A DNA stretch of 64,000 bases from Liopterus haemorrhoidalis (GCA_963971575.1 OZ020617.1:42628606-42692605), one strand, 5' to 3'; shown: positions 1-12,579, counted from the first letter of the stretch. Notes: generated by a model not told the origin, from the sequence alone. Program-made: numbers and translations.

Positions 1-1258
1 GATGCGGGACAAAAGTTTTTGTTTAGCACAATTGTGGCAAAACTCATGTTCAAAACTCAATAAATAAATTTTAAAAAAAACTACTTTTCCTTCCTTAATC
101 CACGTCTTATGAGCTTACAATATTTTTTTTTTAAATAAAAATTTTTTCACCAAATATATTTCGAAAAACTAATGTGATCAAAAATTCCTGATGAACTGTT
201 CCCGTCCCCATCAATTTACATTAATGAGAATTTTTCAGATTTCCAGATTACCCCTCTGAAGAAAATTAGATTTTTCAAAAATAAAAACTTAAGCGCATTC
301 AGAGGTTTCATGATACTTCACTCAAAATTTTAAAAAATATTTATTTATTCGTTGAATACATATTTGTTTATATTTTTACCGCGATGTGTTTTTCTGAACT
401 CTCAACAGTTTTTCTATATGTGGAACAAAAGGTCTGTTCGTTTGTCTTGTTCTAACTTGTCCTTAAAACTAGGTCGTGACGTCATCAGAACATTATTTCA
501 CAGGAAATAGATGATGGTACAAACGAACGTATTTTGAACAAGTTATTGCAGTTTAACCTTTTATTAGACTATTTTCTATAAAAAAAAAATATTAGTAAAT
601 AAAATAGTCAACATTATAAAATCGTTGACTGAACATATGATTCTTCAATCAACGATAAAATACATAATTTATACGTTATAGTTGATAAATGTAATTATTA
701 TATTTAAAAATATAACATTCATCCTTGATTAAGGCTTCACCTGTTGAACATTTCACCAAATATGCTTTTTTCAACATTTTTTTTTACGATTTTTGGTTAT
801 TTAAACAAACAAAATAAAGTCAAAAAAAGTTAAAGAGTGACGTCACTAACTTATTCTAACTTGTCCGAACTTATACTTCCTCTAGACGTAGTACAGTTTA
901 GACAACTTAGAACCTGTTTTGAATTGACAAACGAACAATACTTGGACAGTTCAGAACATACAAACGAACGCTTTTTTGGAATTTAGACAACTTAGAACAG
1001 TTTGGATAACACAAACGAAAACACCTATAGAATTGCATGAATATGCCAAATTTCAAAATTCTAGGTTCAGCTGTTTAGCCACAATTTTTACCGTGCACAC
1101 AGACAGACACATGAGTGATGTTACAGTATTTCAAAAAAAAATTGGCCACTCTCCCTTATTGATTCCAATAAAGACTGACAGTATAACCATTATACCTGCT
1201 GAATTTATGGTTTTGTTACCAACAGTTGCCAAGACCGGTATAATTATTTAAAATAAAC
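1..1258. repeat. Dispersed repeat F, copy 1, split by an insertion
   Basis: Bases 1-430 and 1026-1258 read as the two halves of one copy of a dispersed repeat also seen at 37380-37860. Shared landmarks are a region naming wording such as 'tccacgt', 'acatatttgtttatattttta' and 'atgccaaatttcaa', then 'tagcc.caatttttaccg' followed by a CAGACAGACA tract. The middle, 431-1025, is foreign. No coding capacity was recognised. Confidence 0.6.
431..1025. mobile_element. Non-autonomous TIR element with GTTCGTTTGT motifs
   Basis: A 595-bp segment interrupts repeat F. Its left end reads GGTCTGTTCGTTTGT and the reverse complement of its right end reads GGTGTTTTCGTTTGT. The GTTCGTTTGT word recurs inside the right end (around 900-970), together with repeats of a GTTCTAAGTTGTC-like word. 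TGACGTCA-type palindromes lie inside both ends (near 477 and 840). No clear target duplication is visible and no open frame of interest is present. The superfamily is not assigned. Confidence 0.5.
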
Positions 1259-1358
1259 GTGTTTTCTTATATGTTATTTAGAATGAACTGTATATACTAA
1301 CATGAAATTCCTTCACATTTTTATCAGGCTTAGGACTGGCTATATTTGAATTATAAAT

Positions 1359-1390
1359 ATAGGCATGTTAATTAAAATTAACATGCCTAT
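1359..1390. repeat. Perfect 15-bp hairpin
   Basis: ATAGGCATGTTAATT is followed after two A residues by its exact reverse complement. No flanking gene explains it. It could be a very small fold-back element or chance in AT-rich DNA. The stretch 1259-1685 holds nothing else I recognise. Confidence 0.5.
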
Positions 1391-1685
1391 CATAATTAAA
1401 ACATCGTTTTGTTTTAAAGTCTTTATAGTCTATAGTCTATATTAAATACTTCAAATTTGCACAAACAAAAATCTTTTTTTTTTGAACTTTGAATGGTAAT
1501 TTAAAATTATTAAATTATTAATCATTATCACTATTATCTTTGTTTATATCACAATCAGAGCTTGTGTCACTAGCACTGTCATTTAAATTAATAATTATTA
1601 AAGATTTATTTGGTGGATTTGTAAAAAAAAAATGATTTAATTGTCTTTACATGTTCTACAATTCTTTTCCACAAATCACTACTTA

Positions 1686-2651
1686 TGCCCGGTTGCAAGA
1701 ATGGAGATCAATTCTCAGATCAAATGTTCTCAAATCACCGTTGATACCAGATTAAATTTTAACACCATTGTTTGAATGCAAGATCAGTTGATCCTGTACT
1801 CTGTGAGTTGATCGTTCATTTTATAATTTTTATTGGGGCAAGTAATTGTGAATGAACTATTCTAACCTAAAATTTTTTTCTATCTGTCAAATTGTTATAG
1901 CGACGTAAACTTGCCATATTACACATAATTAGTTTGTTATTAGTTTGAATATTAGTTTAAATATTTGTTATTAGTTTACAAATAAGTATATTAGTTTAAA
2001 TTTTAGTTTATTTATTTACTATCATTAGTTTTGTTACACTACAATAATTTAGTTTGTTTTTTTCCTTTTAGTTATTAATATTACATTTTAGTTAATATAG
2101 ATATATTTCTCCAAATTTTGTATTAGAATAGTATTGCCTGTTAGTTGCTTAATTAAATTAAATTAGTTTTTTCCATTATTTTATACTTAATAGATTTTCT
2201 TCTCTTTATATTATTTTATTTTTTATACATTTTCTTATACATTATTTATAGATATTAATAATTAATACATTTTAAAACTGTGTTATTATTTTAGGTTAAT
2301 TTTTTTAACTTGTAACTTTTTATTATCTAAAACAAAAATTACCCGGTCTATATCTCCAGTAAATATGCTGTGCTTATATTATAGTATAAAAATGATTAAA
2401 AAAAGGGTAAACGATAATAAAAATGTTTCAAAACGAGATCTATCTCAAGTCAAAATATTTAACATAAAATGGCGGTAGGAATTTGGCTTGTTCTCGACTT
2501 GATCGGTGAATTTTCGGGTATCAATTTAATGCGCGATTTGTTCCGCGATCAAGAGTAATTTGTATTCTTGTAATAGTTTGATACAAAATTTGATGCAAAT
2601 CAACGTTGATCGGATATCAAGCCATTTGATCCTGATTCTTGCAACCGGGCA
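1686..2651. mobile_element. Harbinger-like non-autonomous element, TTGATC-rich
   Basis: The ends are inverted repeats: the left reads TGCCCGGTTGCAAGAAT and the right is its reverse complement (TGCCCGGTTGCAAGAATC inverted). The 966-bp element is flanked by TTA at 1683-1685 and 2652-2654, a TWA-type 3-bp duplication typical of PIF/Harbinger. GATCA/TGATC words cluster near both ends (about 1707-1812 and 2495-2640). No transposase frame is visible, so it would depend on an enzyme supplied in trans. Confidence 0.65.
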
Positions 2652-2654
2652 TTA

Positions 2655-3639
2655 GTGCACTTGTTTCGTTTTTAATTAATTGTACCACAGTGTTACCTTC
2701 TGTCAGTGTTGTATTTTTCACTCTATGAACGTTGAAAATTAACTAACAAACAAGTATTACGTATTATGTGTATAACAACCCCTAAAATTTATAAACAATA
2801 GGATTATAAATTTGGAAAATATCCTTAATGGTTTTTAAGAAACTTCAGTTGAACTAATGTTATATCTATCTATTTAAATTTAAAATTCCCTCAATACCTC
2901 TAATATTTTGTCTATAGCAACTAGTCTTAGGATTACTGCCATAAACTCATTACCGCTTTGTTAAGCTTCTGAAGAAGAGTGGCATTTCATTTTGGTAATA
3001 CTATACAAAAGTTTCTTGGTCCTATCTACCAAACCCTAAAAAAAGGAAAAGGATTTAGTTATTTTGTTGCCAATAAGTTTGTCAATTATGTCATGTTAAA
3101 ATTATGACGTAATATAATAAACTGCTTTTATTAGGCAACTCACCTATTACAGTCTTAATTATAAGTAATTTTAATATAATGTCTTATTTATATGAATATA
3201 GTGAAAAATGGTAGTTAACATATAATGTTTTTATATTTTTATTACATATAAAAAGATAAAATAAAAAATAAATAAAGTACAAACTACATCATAAGAAAGT
3301 AATGAAAATTTATTCATACTCTCGTGGGAAAGAAAATGGAATACGTGCCTAATATAAAATATATTACAAAAAGAAGAATTCGACACAGCTCAAAATTTAA
3401 TCATGAAAAAAAATGATTTTTTATGAACCATAAACTGTAGAAAAATTACATTTTTCTATCTGAAATAAAATAAAAGATGTGAAGTTATGATAAGATGGTG
3501 AAACATTAAATTAAATGTCGAGTAAACAATCCTTTTGAATATTTTACAAGTGAAAATTCAGACCCGTATCACATTCCTTAAACACGCTACAACTCGCACT
3601 GAAATAATTTAAATGGTCCGACATCACAGGGATATTCAT
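2655..3639. other. No gene recognised
   Basis: AT-rich DNA with short unrelated frames. I see no homology, tandem array or terminal repeat here. Confidence 0.5.
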
Positions 3640-3830
3640 TTATTCAGGAGATGTAATTGTAGCCAACCTAACAAGCAGAATTACCCAGTTTATCAACTTG
3701 CAAAGCATAAAGAGTATCGCGTCAACCTGATGAATTTATTGTTAAAACTGCCCTACATACACTTGGCCAAAAGAACGAGTTTTAACATGTCAACAATTTT
3801 AAAATGCATTGTTTAACTGCAATTTTAGAT
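3640..3830. repeat. Dispersed repeat G, copy 1
   Basis: This segment resembles 7450-7640: both carry 'ccaacctaacaag', then 'atcgcgtca/accgcgtca', 'tttattgttaaaactg/tttattatcaaaactg' and 'aacatgtcaacaa' in the same order. The open frame at 3613-3816 matches nothing I know and its other copy is not open, so it is treated as noncoding repeat. Confidence 0.45.
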
Positions 3831-5129
3831 AAGGCTCTTTTATGTTAGATCCATTTTAAGATACTTTATAGATTGTTTAATTGATATTATGAGACCCCCA
3901 TGCGGGATTTGAAAGATCTGTTGATAATTTACCAAAATTCCAGTGTATTATTACAAACAGATTGCTAATAAACCCTCAGTAACCGATCTGATTATAGCTC
4001 AGTCCCTGAAATAGCGCAGTTCGTCATTTTGCCTCATAACTTCAATGACAAACTTAGTGGCGAAATAAGTAAATCGATTTTTTTTGCATGTGAATTATAG
4101 ACTAATATTGCTCTTTACTCTTTTATTTTACTAAAACATACCTTCATAGTCATATTTAGTTTGTGTTCGATAGTCATTTTAAAGATTTACAAATTTTAAA
4201 ATTGTTTATTTAATATAGGGGCATTTGTATTGGTATCCCTGAATAAAACGATGATTACATTTGACATTTAATAATACGTCTGTTGTGTTTTGATACTGAC
4301 TTGTGTTCAAATATTTAGCTTATAGAAATTTCTTAAAACCTTTTTTATTTAGTTTGTTGTTTATTTAGCAGTTTTGTATTTAGTTATATATTTTCTTATA
4401 GATTTTCTTATTTGATTTTCTGTGTACTGCATAGTTTTTAGAGTATATTTAACTTATTTTTATTTTATTTTCGTTGATCATATTTTTGGATCACATCAGT
4501 CCTTTGTAGGACTATTTTGCCTATTAGAATAGTTTATTTGTTTCTATTCTGTTCTTATTCTTATATTTTCATTTCATTTCGATATAAGTGACAGCGTACA
4601 AATACTACATTCGTTAAATAGATGAATTTAATCGTACTAAACCTGACGTCACATTTTTTTGTGACGTTTCAAGTTACGCAACTGCATTGTTTCGCCGATT
4701 TCCCTATAGAAGATTTTTCTGATGTGATTAGAATTAGCAGCTAATGACATCCGTGAGGGACATACTTGGGGGGGGGGCGACGTATGGTATCAGTATGGTA
4801 GCGTCAGTATGGTCAAATGTTGCGCCCGTATCAGCTAGATGTTCGGCCGATATTCTTGAAGGACCAATGCCTTTTAGATGATCACTGAGCACAGAGCGAA
4901 TGGACTATATATGAAAGATCAGGCTGGTGGACCGTCTTGGTACATCGCAGTAAACACCATGGAACTGAGATATAAAGACGAAGACTGCCTGGCTATTAAA
5001 CCACGTAGAGACATGACGGTTGTAAAATGTTTCAAAAAGAATAAGTATTAAATGCTGCTGTGAGACTTAATGCTAATACTTAGATTTGTTGCTGTGTAGA
5101 AAAGTAATGATTTTCAGCAGTGCTGAAAT
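3831..5129. other. No gene recognised; short poly(G) tract
   Basis: No coding signal was recognised. A run of ten G at 4768-4777 stands out in AT-rich surroundings, and 4640-4680 holds paired GACGTCA/TGACGT words. Neither could be tied to a known element. Confidence 0.4.
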
Positions 5130-5283
5130 GTAGCGCTGACTGCTAGACCAGGGTGGCTCGGGTTCCAATCCCGGTGATGGCATGGATGATTATGTTTGTA
5201 ATTGTAGTTTTAAGGTTAAATTGTATCAAATAATAAATAAAATTGTCGAAGCTGGTTAATATGGTCGAAACACAAACGGCCAA
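5130..5283 (+). repeat. tRNA-derived SINE, family 1, copy 1
   Basis: A degenerate Pol III B box (GGTTCCAATCC) lies at about 5160 and is followed by 'ggcatggatgattatgtttgt'. The 3' part carries 'aattgtcgaagctggttaatatggtcgaa'. The same order of landmarks occurs in the copy at 16410-16615, which has a target duplication. The A box is poorly preserved. No duplication was found here. Confidence 0.5.
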
Positions 5284-5439
5284 AAAAATTATTTAAAAAA
5301 AAAATATGCCATGAATTAGCATTGTCCAAACACATACCTTTCATAATCTACCTTTCATAATTAGTGATGATCTGTAAAACTTGGCATGATGAATTTTATG
5401 GGATTTTTATAATTAGATTTTCTTTAGACCGGAGATTTT

Positions 5440-6040
5440 TAAGATGAACTAACCGCACAGTTAATTGGGAAGTTGTTGACAGTAAGATATATTCGCATTT
5501 AATTAGCACGCGTTGCAATGGGCAACCTGACTCGATTTGGAAGACTAAAATATATCTCGTCAAACCAAATGTGCACTGGTAAACTCCCTAGTTTTCTCTG
5601 TTTTCTTTTACCCCTCTGAGACATTGGTAATTAGAACAGCAGGTAGACTTGTTGACTAATGACTAATGTGGTATCGGCGCCGCATGTTACGAATACCACG
5701 GACATATAAGCAATATAAATATATCAGTTCTTGGAGAAATTAATTCTATGTAGCGTCTTTCAAGTCTAACCTCTTTACTGAAATTATTTGAGCATGTAAC
5801 ACGTCAGAACAATTTGGAGAAACATATCGCGCAGAAGAAACAATAAGGTAAGCACCATCGTGGTACATCACCTACTCGATGGCGACATCCAGTAGGAAGG
5901 ATTTTATCCAACCTGACAGGGACGAGTCTCGTAAAAGCTGTTAGAGATGCCGATGTTTGAGTCACTTAGCGACACAAAATGACACACATTCATGTCGCAT
6001 TATTCACATTACATGCCGTTCGCGATCTTAGATTGAGAAG
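5440..6040 (+). pseudogene. RTE-clade LINE, 3' coding fragment (decayed)
   Basis: Broken frames read EVVDS, then KTKIYLVKPNVHW-like and SPTRW followed by LTGTSLVKAVRDAD. These are the order and wording of the C-terminal part of RTE/BovB-type reverse transcriptases, downstream of the palm. Stops and frame shifts occur throughout. The segment 5540-5780 matches the reverse complement of 21535-21770, and 5925-6040 matches the reverse complement of about 18225-18340, so all three loci belong to one family. The frame at 5979-6359 lies partly in its 3' end and is not a gene. Confidence 0.65.
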
Positions 6041-7019
6041 AATAATCGAAAAACAGCGTACCTGTGTGAAATTTTCAAAAACCGCCGACAAGGTTATTGA
6101 AGTTTGCGAATTAATCCATACCATTCAATTATTGACTGTTCGGGAGGTTACAGAAGAAATAGAAATATCATTCCGGTCATGTGGATATTGGTCACGATGT
6201 CGACAATGCAGCGACAACAAACGGCAAGCAAGACAACGCACTAGCTCACACTTCCTTTTTGGTTTGACAGTTTTTGGCGAAGAAAAATTGCTTTCATATC
6301 CCCTCTATCATTTTGATGTGTCTTGGCTTCATGTGATTATGTTTTATTTCCATAAATGAGGAGTTAGTTAAAAGGACACAGTTTTCAAACGATTCAAAAA
6401 TTTAAAAAAGAGGGTAGGGATTTCGTCGAAGCTACGGCCACAGGTCTTATAGGCATAGAATACGTCGTGTGGCTGTTGGGTATTAGAAATGAGTGAATTC
6501 GCAGAGTTTAAGTTTAGAGAGATTAATTTTTATTTTTTGACACAAATATTATTGCAGATATCGACAGAACTCGCGAAGAACGAATGACGCCTCGCAGTAC
6601 GTCCGGTCGAGATCCCGAATTATACTAATTAAACAGTACGTACCAAACGCCGATTTTACAATAAAATAAAGGACGCGTTCACTGTTCACTATTGCGTCAT
6701 CTAACCTAGAGCGCTATGTCAGTATAACTCTTTGGACTTTCATCTTTTTAATTCAATTATTACATTGTTGCTAGCTTTTAAAATATTGAAGTTATTGAAG
6801 GAAGTCTGGTGTACTCTTTTTTTGGGGTCAGTCGGATTATTAGTGACCCAGTACTGGAACAAAACGACGGTATTTTAGAAGAAAAAAAAAAGAAAAGAAA
6901 ATCGGAAACTGAACTAAAAGTGAAACGGTGCAGGCAAAATATATCTCCCCAAAAGTGGAAAATGTTCTAATGTTTCCAGACTTCATTTAAACTTCAGAAG
7001 CAGTAACCAATATCGAACT
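6041..7019. other. No gene recognised
   Basis: A frame at 5979-6359 and a lysine-rich stretch near 6880-6960 were read and match nothing I can name. No repeat structure is visible. Confidence 0.4.
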
Positions 7020-7213
7020 GGCCCGCCGGGATCCGGGAAATTTCCCGATGCATCGGTCCCAACTGTACCGGTTCGTGAATCAATCGGGCCGGGACATGAA
7101 CTCATTTATTCCAATTTTCTAGGGCCGGTAAAATTTGCTAATTCGCTACTGGCGTGATTCTCAGAATCTCGCGAGCCAGATCTATCCCGCGGGCCGTAGT
7201 CTGACCATGACTG
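7020..7213. mobile_element. hAT terminal region (right end)
   Basis: On the minus strand the segment starts CAGTCATGGTCAGACTACGG and continues CCCGCGGG and TGGCTCGCGAGATT. This resembles the start of a common hAT group (CAGTGGTCGGCAAACT...GGCCCGC). GGGCCGG/CCGGCCC words recur at 7020-7130. The opposite end and any target duplication were not found, so the element is truncated or too diverged. Confidence 0.4.
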
Positions 7214-7449
7214 ATATAAAATATATATAGTGCATATTAATAGATTTGTATTTATTATAAATAGTATTTGAAACGAAAGTTGTAAAATTAAATTTTATCC
7301 ATTCTGTAATAACAATATTTTATCACAATATTTCGGTCTTGAATATATATATATTTTTTTCTTAATCTTTATTACATTATCGATCATTCTAAAATTAAAA
7401 TTTACAGCTTTACTTGTGTTAGTACAACATAACAGCATTATATAAACCA

Positions 7450-7640
7450 TACATTATTTATTTAGGACAAATAATTTTATCCAACCTAACAAGTTTATCA
7501 AGTAAGGCAAACATTACCGCGTCATCCCACAAAATTTATTATCAAAACTGTAACAGAACTGTAACTTGGAGAAAAATACGTGTGTCTGAACATGTCAACA
7601 ACAGCCATTACAAAGTGAACCGAATGCAGTAATTTGCAGA
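7450..7640. repeat. Dispersed repeat G, copy 2
   Basis: Second copy of the repeat described at 3640-3830, same orientation. Further on, about 7960-8010 ('gaagtgtgaaattttacacattttagggtttctcaggtat') closely resembles 36945-36990. The remainder of 7214-8283 has no recognisable gene. Confidence 0.45.
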
Positions 7641-8283
7641 GTCCCATAACGAGTCAGGGTAAGGACGAGTCTCGTCTAAAACAATGGGAGTTATTTGAAA
7701 AGTTTAAGGGAGGGCGTAAGGGCGTCTTCAGTTGGGATGTCCGCGTCCGTTTTGTACAACGACGCACGGTTGATATTAAAGCGACCGCCGCCGAGGCCCG
7801 TTTATATTAATTTCACTGCTGCAAAACTTCCCTAACGATATTTTAAATGGCGGTGCAAGAATTGTAATTTGTACAGGTTAGGGTAAAAAGGAACTGTAAA
7901 CACTACACATTTAACAATTTGCAAATTTATTTTAGTGAATTATTTCATACAATAAATTTATATGAAGTGTGAAATTTTACACATTTTAGGGTTTCTCAGG
8001 TATTTAATTGGTAAGACAAAGAATATTTTTCACACAAGATGTTATTGATAATTGTTTAAGTATTTCTGCCTTCTTTATTATAAGAGATACGAACGAGGTT
8101 AAAGGGAAATATCAAGTATTTTACTATACAAATAAGGATACTAAATTCGAAAAACCATTAAGCATCAAATAAATGAGTTATTTCAAAAAATACATTTATT
8201 TTTTAAATGGAACACCTTCATTTACTTAGTTTAACACATAGAAAATGTATCTGACAAATCATTATGGGTATTATAGGTCTAAA

Positions 8284-9141
<858 letters not shown>

Positions 9142-9741
9142 GTCATTCTGTATATAATCAGTAAATAACTCAAAATATATAAAAATGTAATAACTCGAAA
9201 TAAGTAAGCGAAAAATGCGACAAAAATCAAACTACACATAAAACGACCAATGAGAACGAAGCAATTGTCGCAATGACACTTATCAACATATTCATAGCTG
9301 TCGCCAGAGCTGGCCGATGAGTAATTAACTGTTAGTTCTTGAATATCTTAAAAAATTTCACTCATAAATTCTGTCGCTAACCTTTGGAGAAAAGTTGCCA
9401 ACTTTTAGTTACTTAGCCTTTAGAATCGACGCCCTAATCTGTCTAATGCCTGGTTTACATTGGTAGAGTAAAAGAGCTAGAAACTAGCGCAAGTAACTAG
9501 CAACTAGTTACTATCCCTGTGTAAACAGTTGACATTGTGACTAGTAGAGTACTAGCTGCTAGTAGTTGGGCTAGGATAGCAGCTAGCTCGTCGACGTATT
9601 TACTAGCTACTGTCTTTAACCCACTACGCAAAATTGATTCATTTCAAATTGGCGGCAAGCGGTAACCTGTCATAACAAATAGAAAAAAACCCATATCAGG
9701 TAAGTTACAATTTATTTACATAAATTGCGTAACATTGATTT

Positions 9742-10500
9742 ATTAATTGATGATTTTTGAAATCATCTGTGAAATAACTGCCTTTGATACACGAAAAAGA
9801 TGTTGTAGACCAGTGTTTCTCGACCAAAAACGCACCGTGGACCAGAATAATATATAATTTTCTAACGCGGACTACTAATAATAATTGTTGGTTTATTTTT
9901 TGCATGAAAACAAATATATTTAATGTGCTACTAAACACATTTATTTTATTTGTAGAAAATCACAGAAAGTTTACAGAAAATAAACAAAATATAAACTATT
10001 TACATAAAAAATGCGCAAAATAAATTAAAAATAAAACTGCAAAAAACACATAAAAACTTTCGCGGACCACTAAAATTTTTCTGGGGACCACCTGTTGAGA
10101 AACACTGTTGTAGACTACAATAACTATTTCCTGTGGCTAGGAAATAAAGCGTTAATTCCAATTTTATTTTTGCTGGAATCGCATCCCTTATTAGTGTATC
10201 AGTTCGTTGTATCAATGGACTAACTAAATTTAATAGCCTATTAAAATCATCTGGTGTCATTCTTAAAGACAATCTGTACTCTTTTTAATTTTCCACGGCT
10301 AATTCACGAAATAGAACGACTGATGCGCCATGGGTAGTTCTTCTATCAATCCATTTTTTAACCCATTTTTGTTTAGGCTTATATTCTGTACCGAATACTT
10401 CAATAAGACAATCAATTATTTCCTCCACAAGAAATGATGTAATTCAAAATACCACTTCTTTAATGGCATCACGCCGGCGACGATGTATATCCACATTCAT
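9742..10500 (-). pseudogene. Harbinger transposase N-terminal part, split by MITE
   Basis: Read on the minus strand from the ATG at 10500, one frame runs MNVDIHRRRR, then WVKKWIDRRTTHGA, RMTPDDFNRLLNLVSPLIQ, TLYFLATGNSYCSLQ, up to 10116. It resumes beyond the MITE at 9802 as HLFRVSKAVISQMISKII. F..LL..V.PLI....T..R.AI and TL.YLATG.SY.SLQ..FR are conserved in HARBI1-like nucleases. Two in-frame stops (after KEVVF and after LAVEN) break it, and it ends before the DDE catalytic residues, so this is an internally deleted derivative. The frame is continuous across the MITE, which therefore landed in a gene-like sequence. Confidence 0.75.
9811..10107. mobile_element. hAT MITE with perfect 8-bp duplication
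   Basis: The 297-bp insert begins CAGTGTTTCTCGACC and ends with GTTGAGAAACACTG. TTGTAGAC is present immediately on both sides (9803-9810 and 10108-10115), the 8-bp hallmark of hAT. Just inside both ends lie GTGGACCA and GGACCAC words. No coding capacity. It is younger than the Harbinger element it interrupts. Confidence 0.88.
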
Positions 10501-10667
10501 GAACTATTTTTTGCAAAAGGATAATTTCACTACAAAATCACAGTGAAGATGTCAAATGTGTTTTGATTTTGACACCTACTATCCTGAAAATAAGATAGTA
10601 GAGTAAAGCGCGTAATACTTGCGCTAGTTACTAGCTCTTTTACTCTACCAATGTAAACCCGGCGTAA

Positions 10668-11579
10668 TGCTTTCATAGATGGTCGAATTCGTTGGGGGAA
10701 AGTAATTTGTATTACTGGACAAGCCACTAATATCAGTATTTTAGTTGATTTGTAACTAACAAACCCATATGTAAATGTAAAACTTCCTGATGATAAATGA
10801 TTCACATAAATTCATAAACATGTTATTTACAAAAAAATCGAATATAAATATGTTCCAAATGCGAGTGTATTTATGATATTTTAAGGGCTGTTTATATAAT
10901 GTACGAATGTATGGATGTGACATAAATGAACAGAGTGTAGCAAATTACGTTGATATGCAGAATGCAATAATTGCAACTGGAGGTATAATTTACATTCACG
11001 TATAATATGTATTAATGTATTAAGCGCTATACATACCTGTATTTGTTATTTATACACATTTAGACAGACGGTTTTTGTAACCATTATTATTATTAAAATA
11101 GTTGTTATTGTTGTAAATTACTCATCAATGATCAGGAGTGTTTATTACTATTTACAGCGGTTGTTAATGGCAGACATATTTCATTGTCATTTATTTTGTA
11201 CATAGATTAGTTTATCATACCCAGACCTTGCCTGGTACTGCGCATTTAAATATATTATCGAATTGGAGAGAACATGTTTCACCTGATTAACCGTACAGGA
11301 TTTGATTAAAAACACTTATAAATTGCAAGAGCCCTACGCCATAGGTATTTAAAGGTCCCTCCCCCCATTAGAAGTCAAGTCAAATTAAGAAAAAATATTG
11401 CAATTTAAGTGATTACAATGATTTTGAGACCTAATTTTTAACCTTGATTATTTATTACTGCTATATTTAATTTTACTAAAATTATTGGTTGATGCAAAAT
11501 TAACGAGGATTTATTTTGAGTTGAAAAATGACGCTTGTTTTATGTAATAATTATAAAAATATTCTTGTTTTTAGTTAGA
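10668..11579. other. No gene recognised
   Basis: AT-rich DNA without repeats or convincing coding potential on either strand. Confidence 0.5.
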
Positions 11580-12510
11580 AAAAATGCGTGTTGAAAATAA
11601 TATTCATGTTCTTCACAAGTGCTCTACCACTTCGAGAAGGGTGGAAAGCGGCACAGTTATTTCGCGATCTCAACAAGCTTTTCGGCAAAGGAACAATCAG
11701 TCAAAAACAAGTTGAAAGATGGTTCCACAAGTTCAAATCGGGTGACACAAAACTTAAGGCTGATGAAAGAAGAGGACGGCCATCGGATTTCGACGATCGC
11801 GCACTTTTGTCAGCATGGAAGAGGACGATAGCATGACAACCCGGCTACTGGCCGAAAACTTCAATGTCGTCCAATTCACGATCGTCTGTTGCCTAAAAAA
11901 GCTTGGAAAGGTGTGGAAATTGGCTGGATGGGTGCCTCGCGAATTCTCCGACAACAACAAAGACGATCGTGTTCGAATTTTCAACGAATTGAATCAAAAG
12001 AACAGAATCATCAACTAAATTGTTCAACAATTTAAACAAGAACACAAGACTTTGCATATTTCTGCGACTTTGTAGAGATTCGACTGAGAAAATGTCTAAT
12101 AGGTAGGATTGAGAGATGTCCTGACAGGGATTTGGCCCGTGTAGTTTGTAGTACATGTATTATAAGAATATTCGTTGAATATTTTTGAGTAGTTCTATGT
12201 TTTCATCAAAAGCAGGATTCCAAATCGAGGAAGCATACTCAAGTTGGTACCTAATAAGCGAATAATACAATATTTTAATGCATTTTAAATGGTTAATTTT
12301 TTTTTTTATGTATTTCTTGTTATGAATTCCAGCAATTTTGCATTTTGTGAAGAACAGTCCCTCTCGTTTCTACTACATCATATTGACCCAACATAGCCCC
12401 GTGTGAATTTTTTATTCTCAAAGAGTTCGTTAAAAAAACACCGTTTTCAAATTATTGAAGAGATAAAAAAGCAGACCTAAAAGCAACTCCAAAAAGTGCC
12501 TACAAAATAA
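11580..12510 (+). pseudogene. mariner (DD34D) transposase relic split by a LINE fragment
   Basis: Three pieces in different frames read as a mariner transposase. The first (about 11615-11800) has the N-terminal helix-turn-helix KQVERWFHKFKSGD and the GRPSDFDD linker. The second (11815-12018) has the second DNA-binding helices, KKLGKVWKLAGWVP, and RVRIFNEL. The last (about 12390-12510) has APCEFF from the third catalytic motif region and KADLKATPKSAYK. Between the second and third pieces the catalytic centre is gone and an antisense LINE fragment is found instead. Frameshifts at about 11800 and after 12018. Terminal repeats were not identified. Confidence 0.7.
12012..12370 (-). pseudogene. Non-LTR retrotransposon fragment inside the mariner
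   Basis: On the minus strand the sequence reads ILYYSLIRYQLEYASSIWNP, then ENIELLKNIQRIFL, and DIFSVESLQSRRNMQSLVF. This is the region just after the reverse-transcriptase palm of Jockey/R1-type LINEs (LVR..LEYAS..W.P, followed by IE..Q..F). One stop breaks it at about 12150. It separates the two halves of the mariner described at 11580-12510, in the opposite orientation. Confidence 0.65.
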
Positions 12511-12579
12511 TCATATTTATTTCAAGTTAAAGTACATAATAAAAAAAATTATGTCAATACAGTATTACTTTTCCAACAT

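Larger units (their letters stand above)
9447..10664 (-). mobile_element. PIF/Harbinger element interrupted by a hAT MITE
   Basis: The terminal inverted repeats share GTTTACATTGGTAGAGTAAA and go on through AGAGCTAG.AACTAGCGCAAGTA, about 45 bp in all. TAA at 9444-9446 and 10665-10667 is the 3-bp target duplication expected of Harbinger. Removing the 297-bp MITE and its 8-bp duplication leaves about 0.9 kb, short for an autonomous Harbinger. CTAG-containing words crowd the left subterminal region (9478-9605). Confidence 0.8.

Noticed and set aside
4768..4777. Poly(G) as a regulatory or quadruplex signal
   Set aside because: A single run of ten G without further G tracts; no support.
10000..10272. 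Minus frame taken as one 90-residue protein
   Set aside because: Its C-terminal third is MITE sequence; only the first part is Harbinger.
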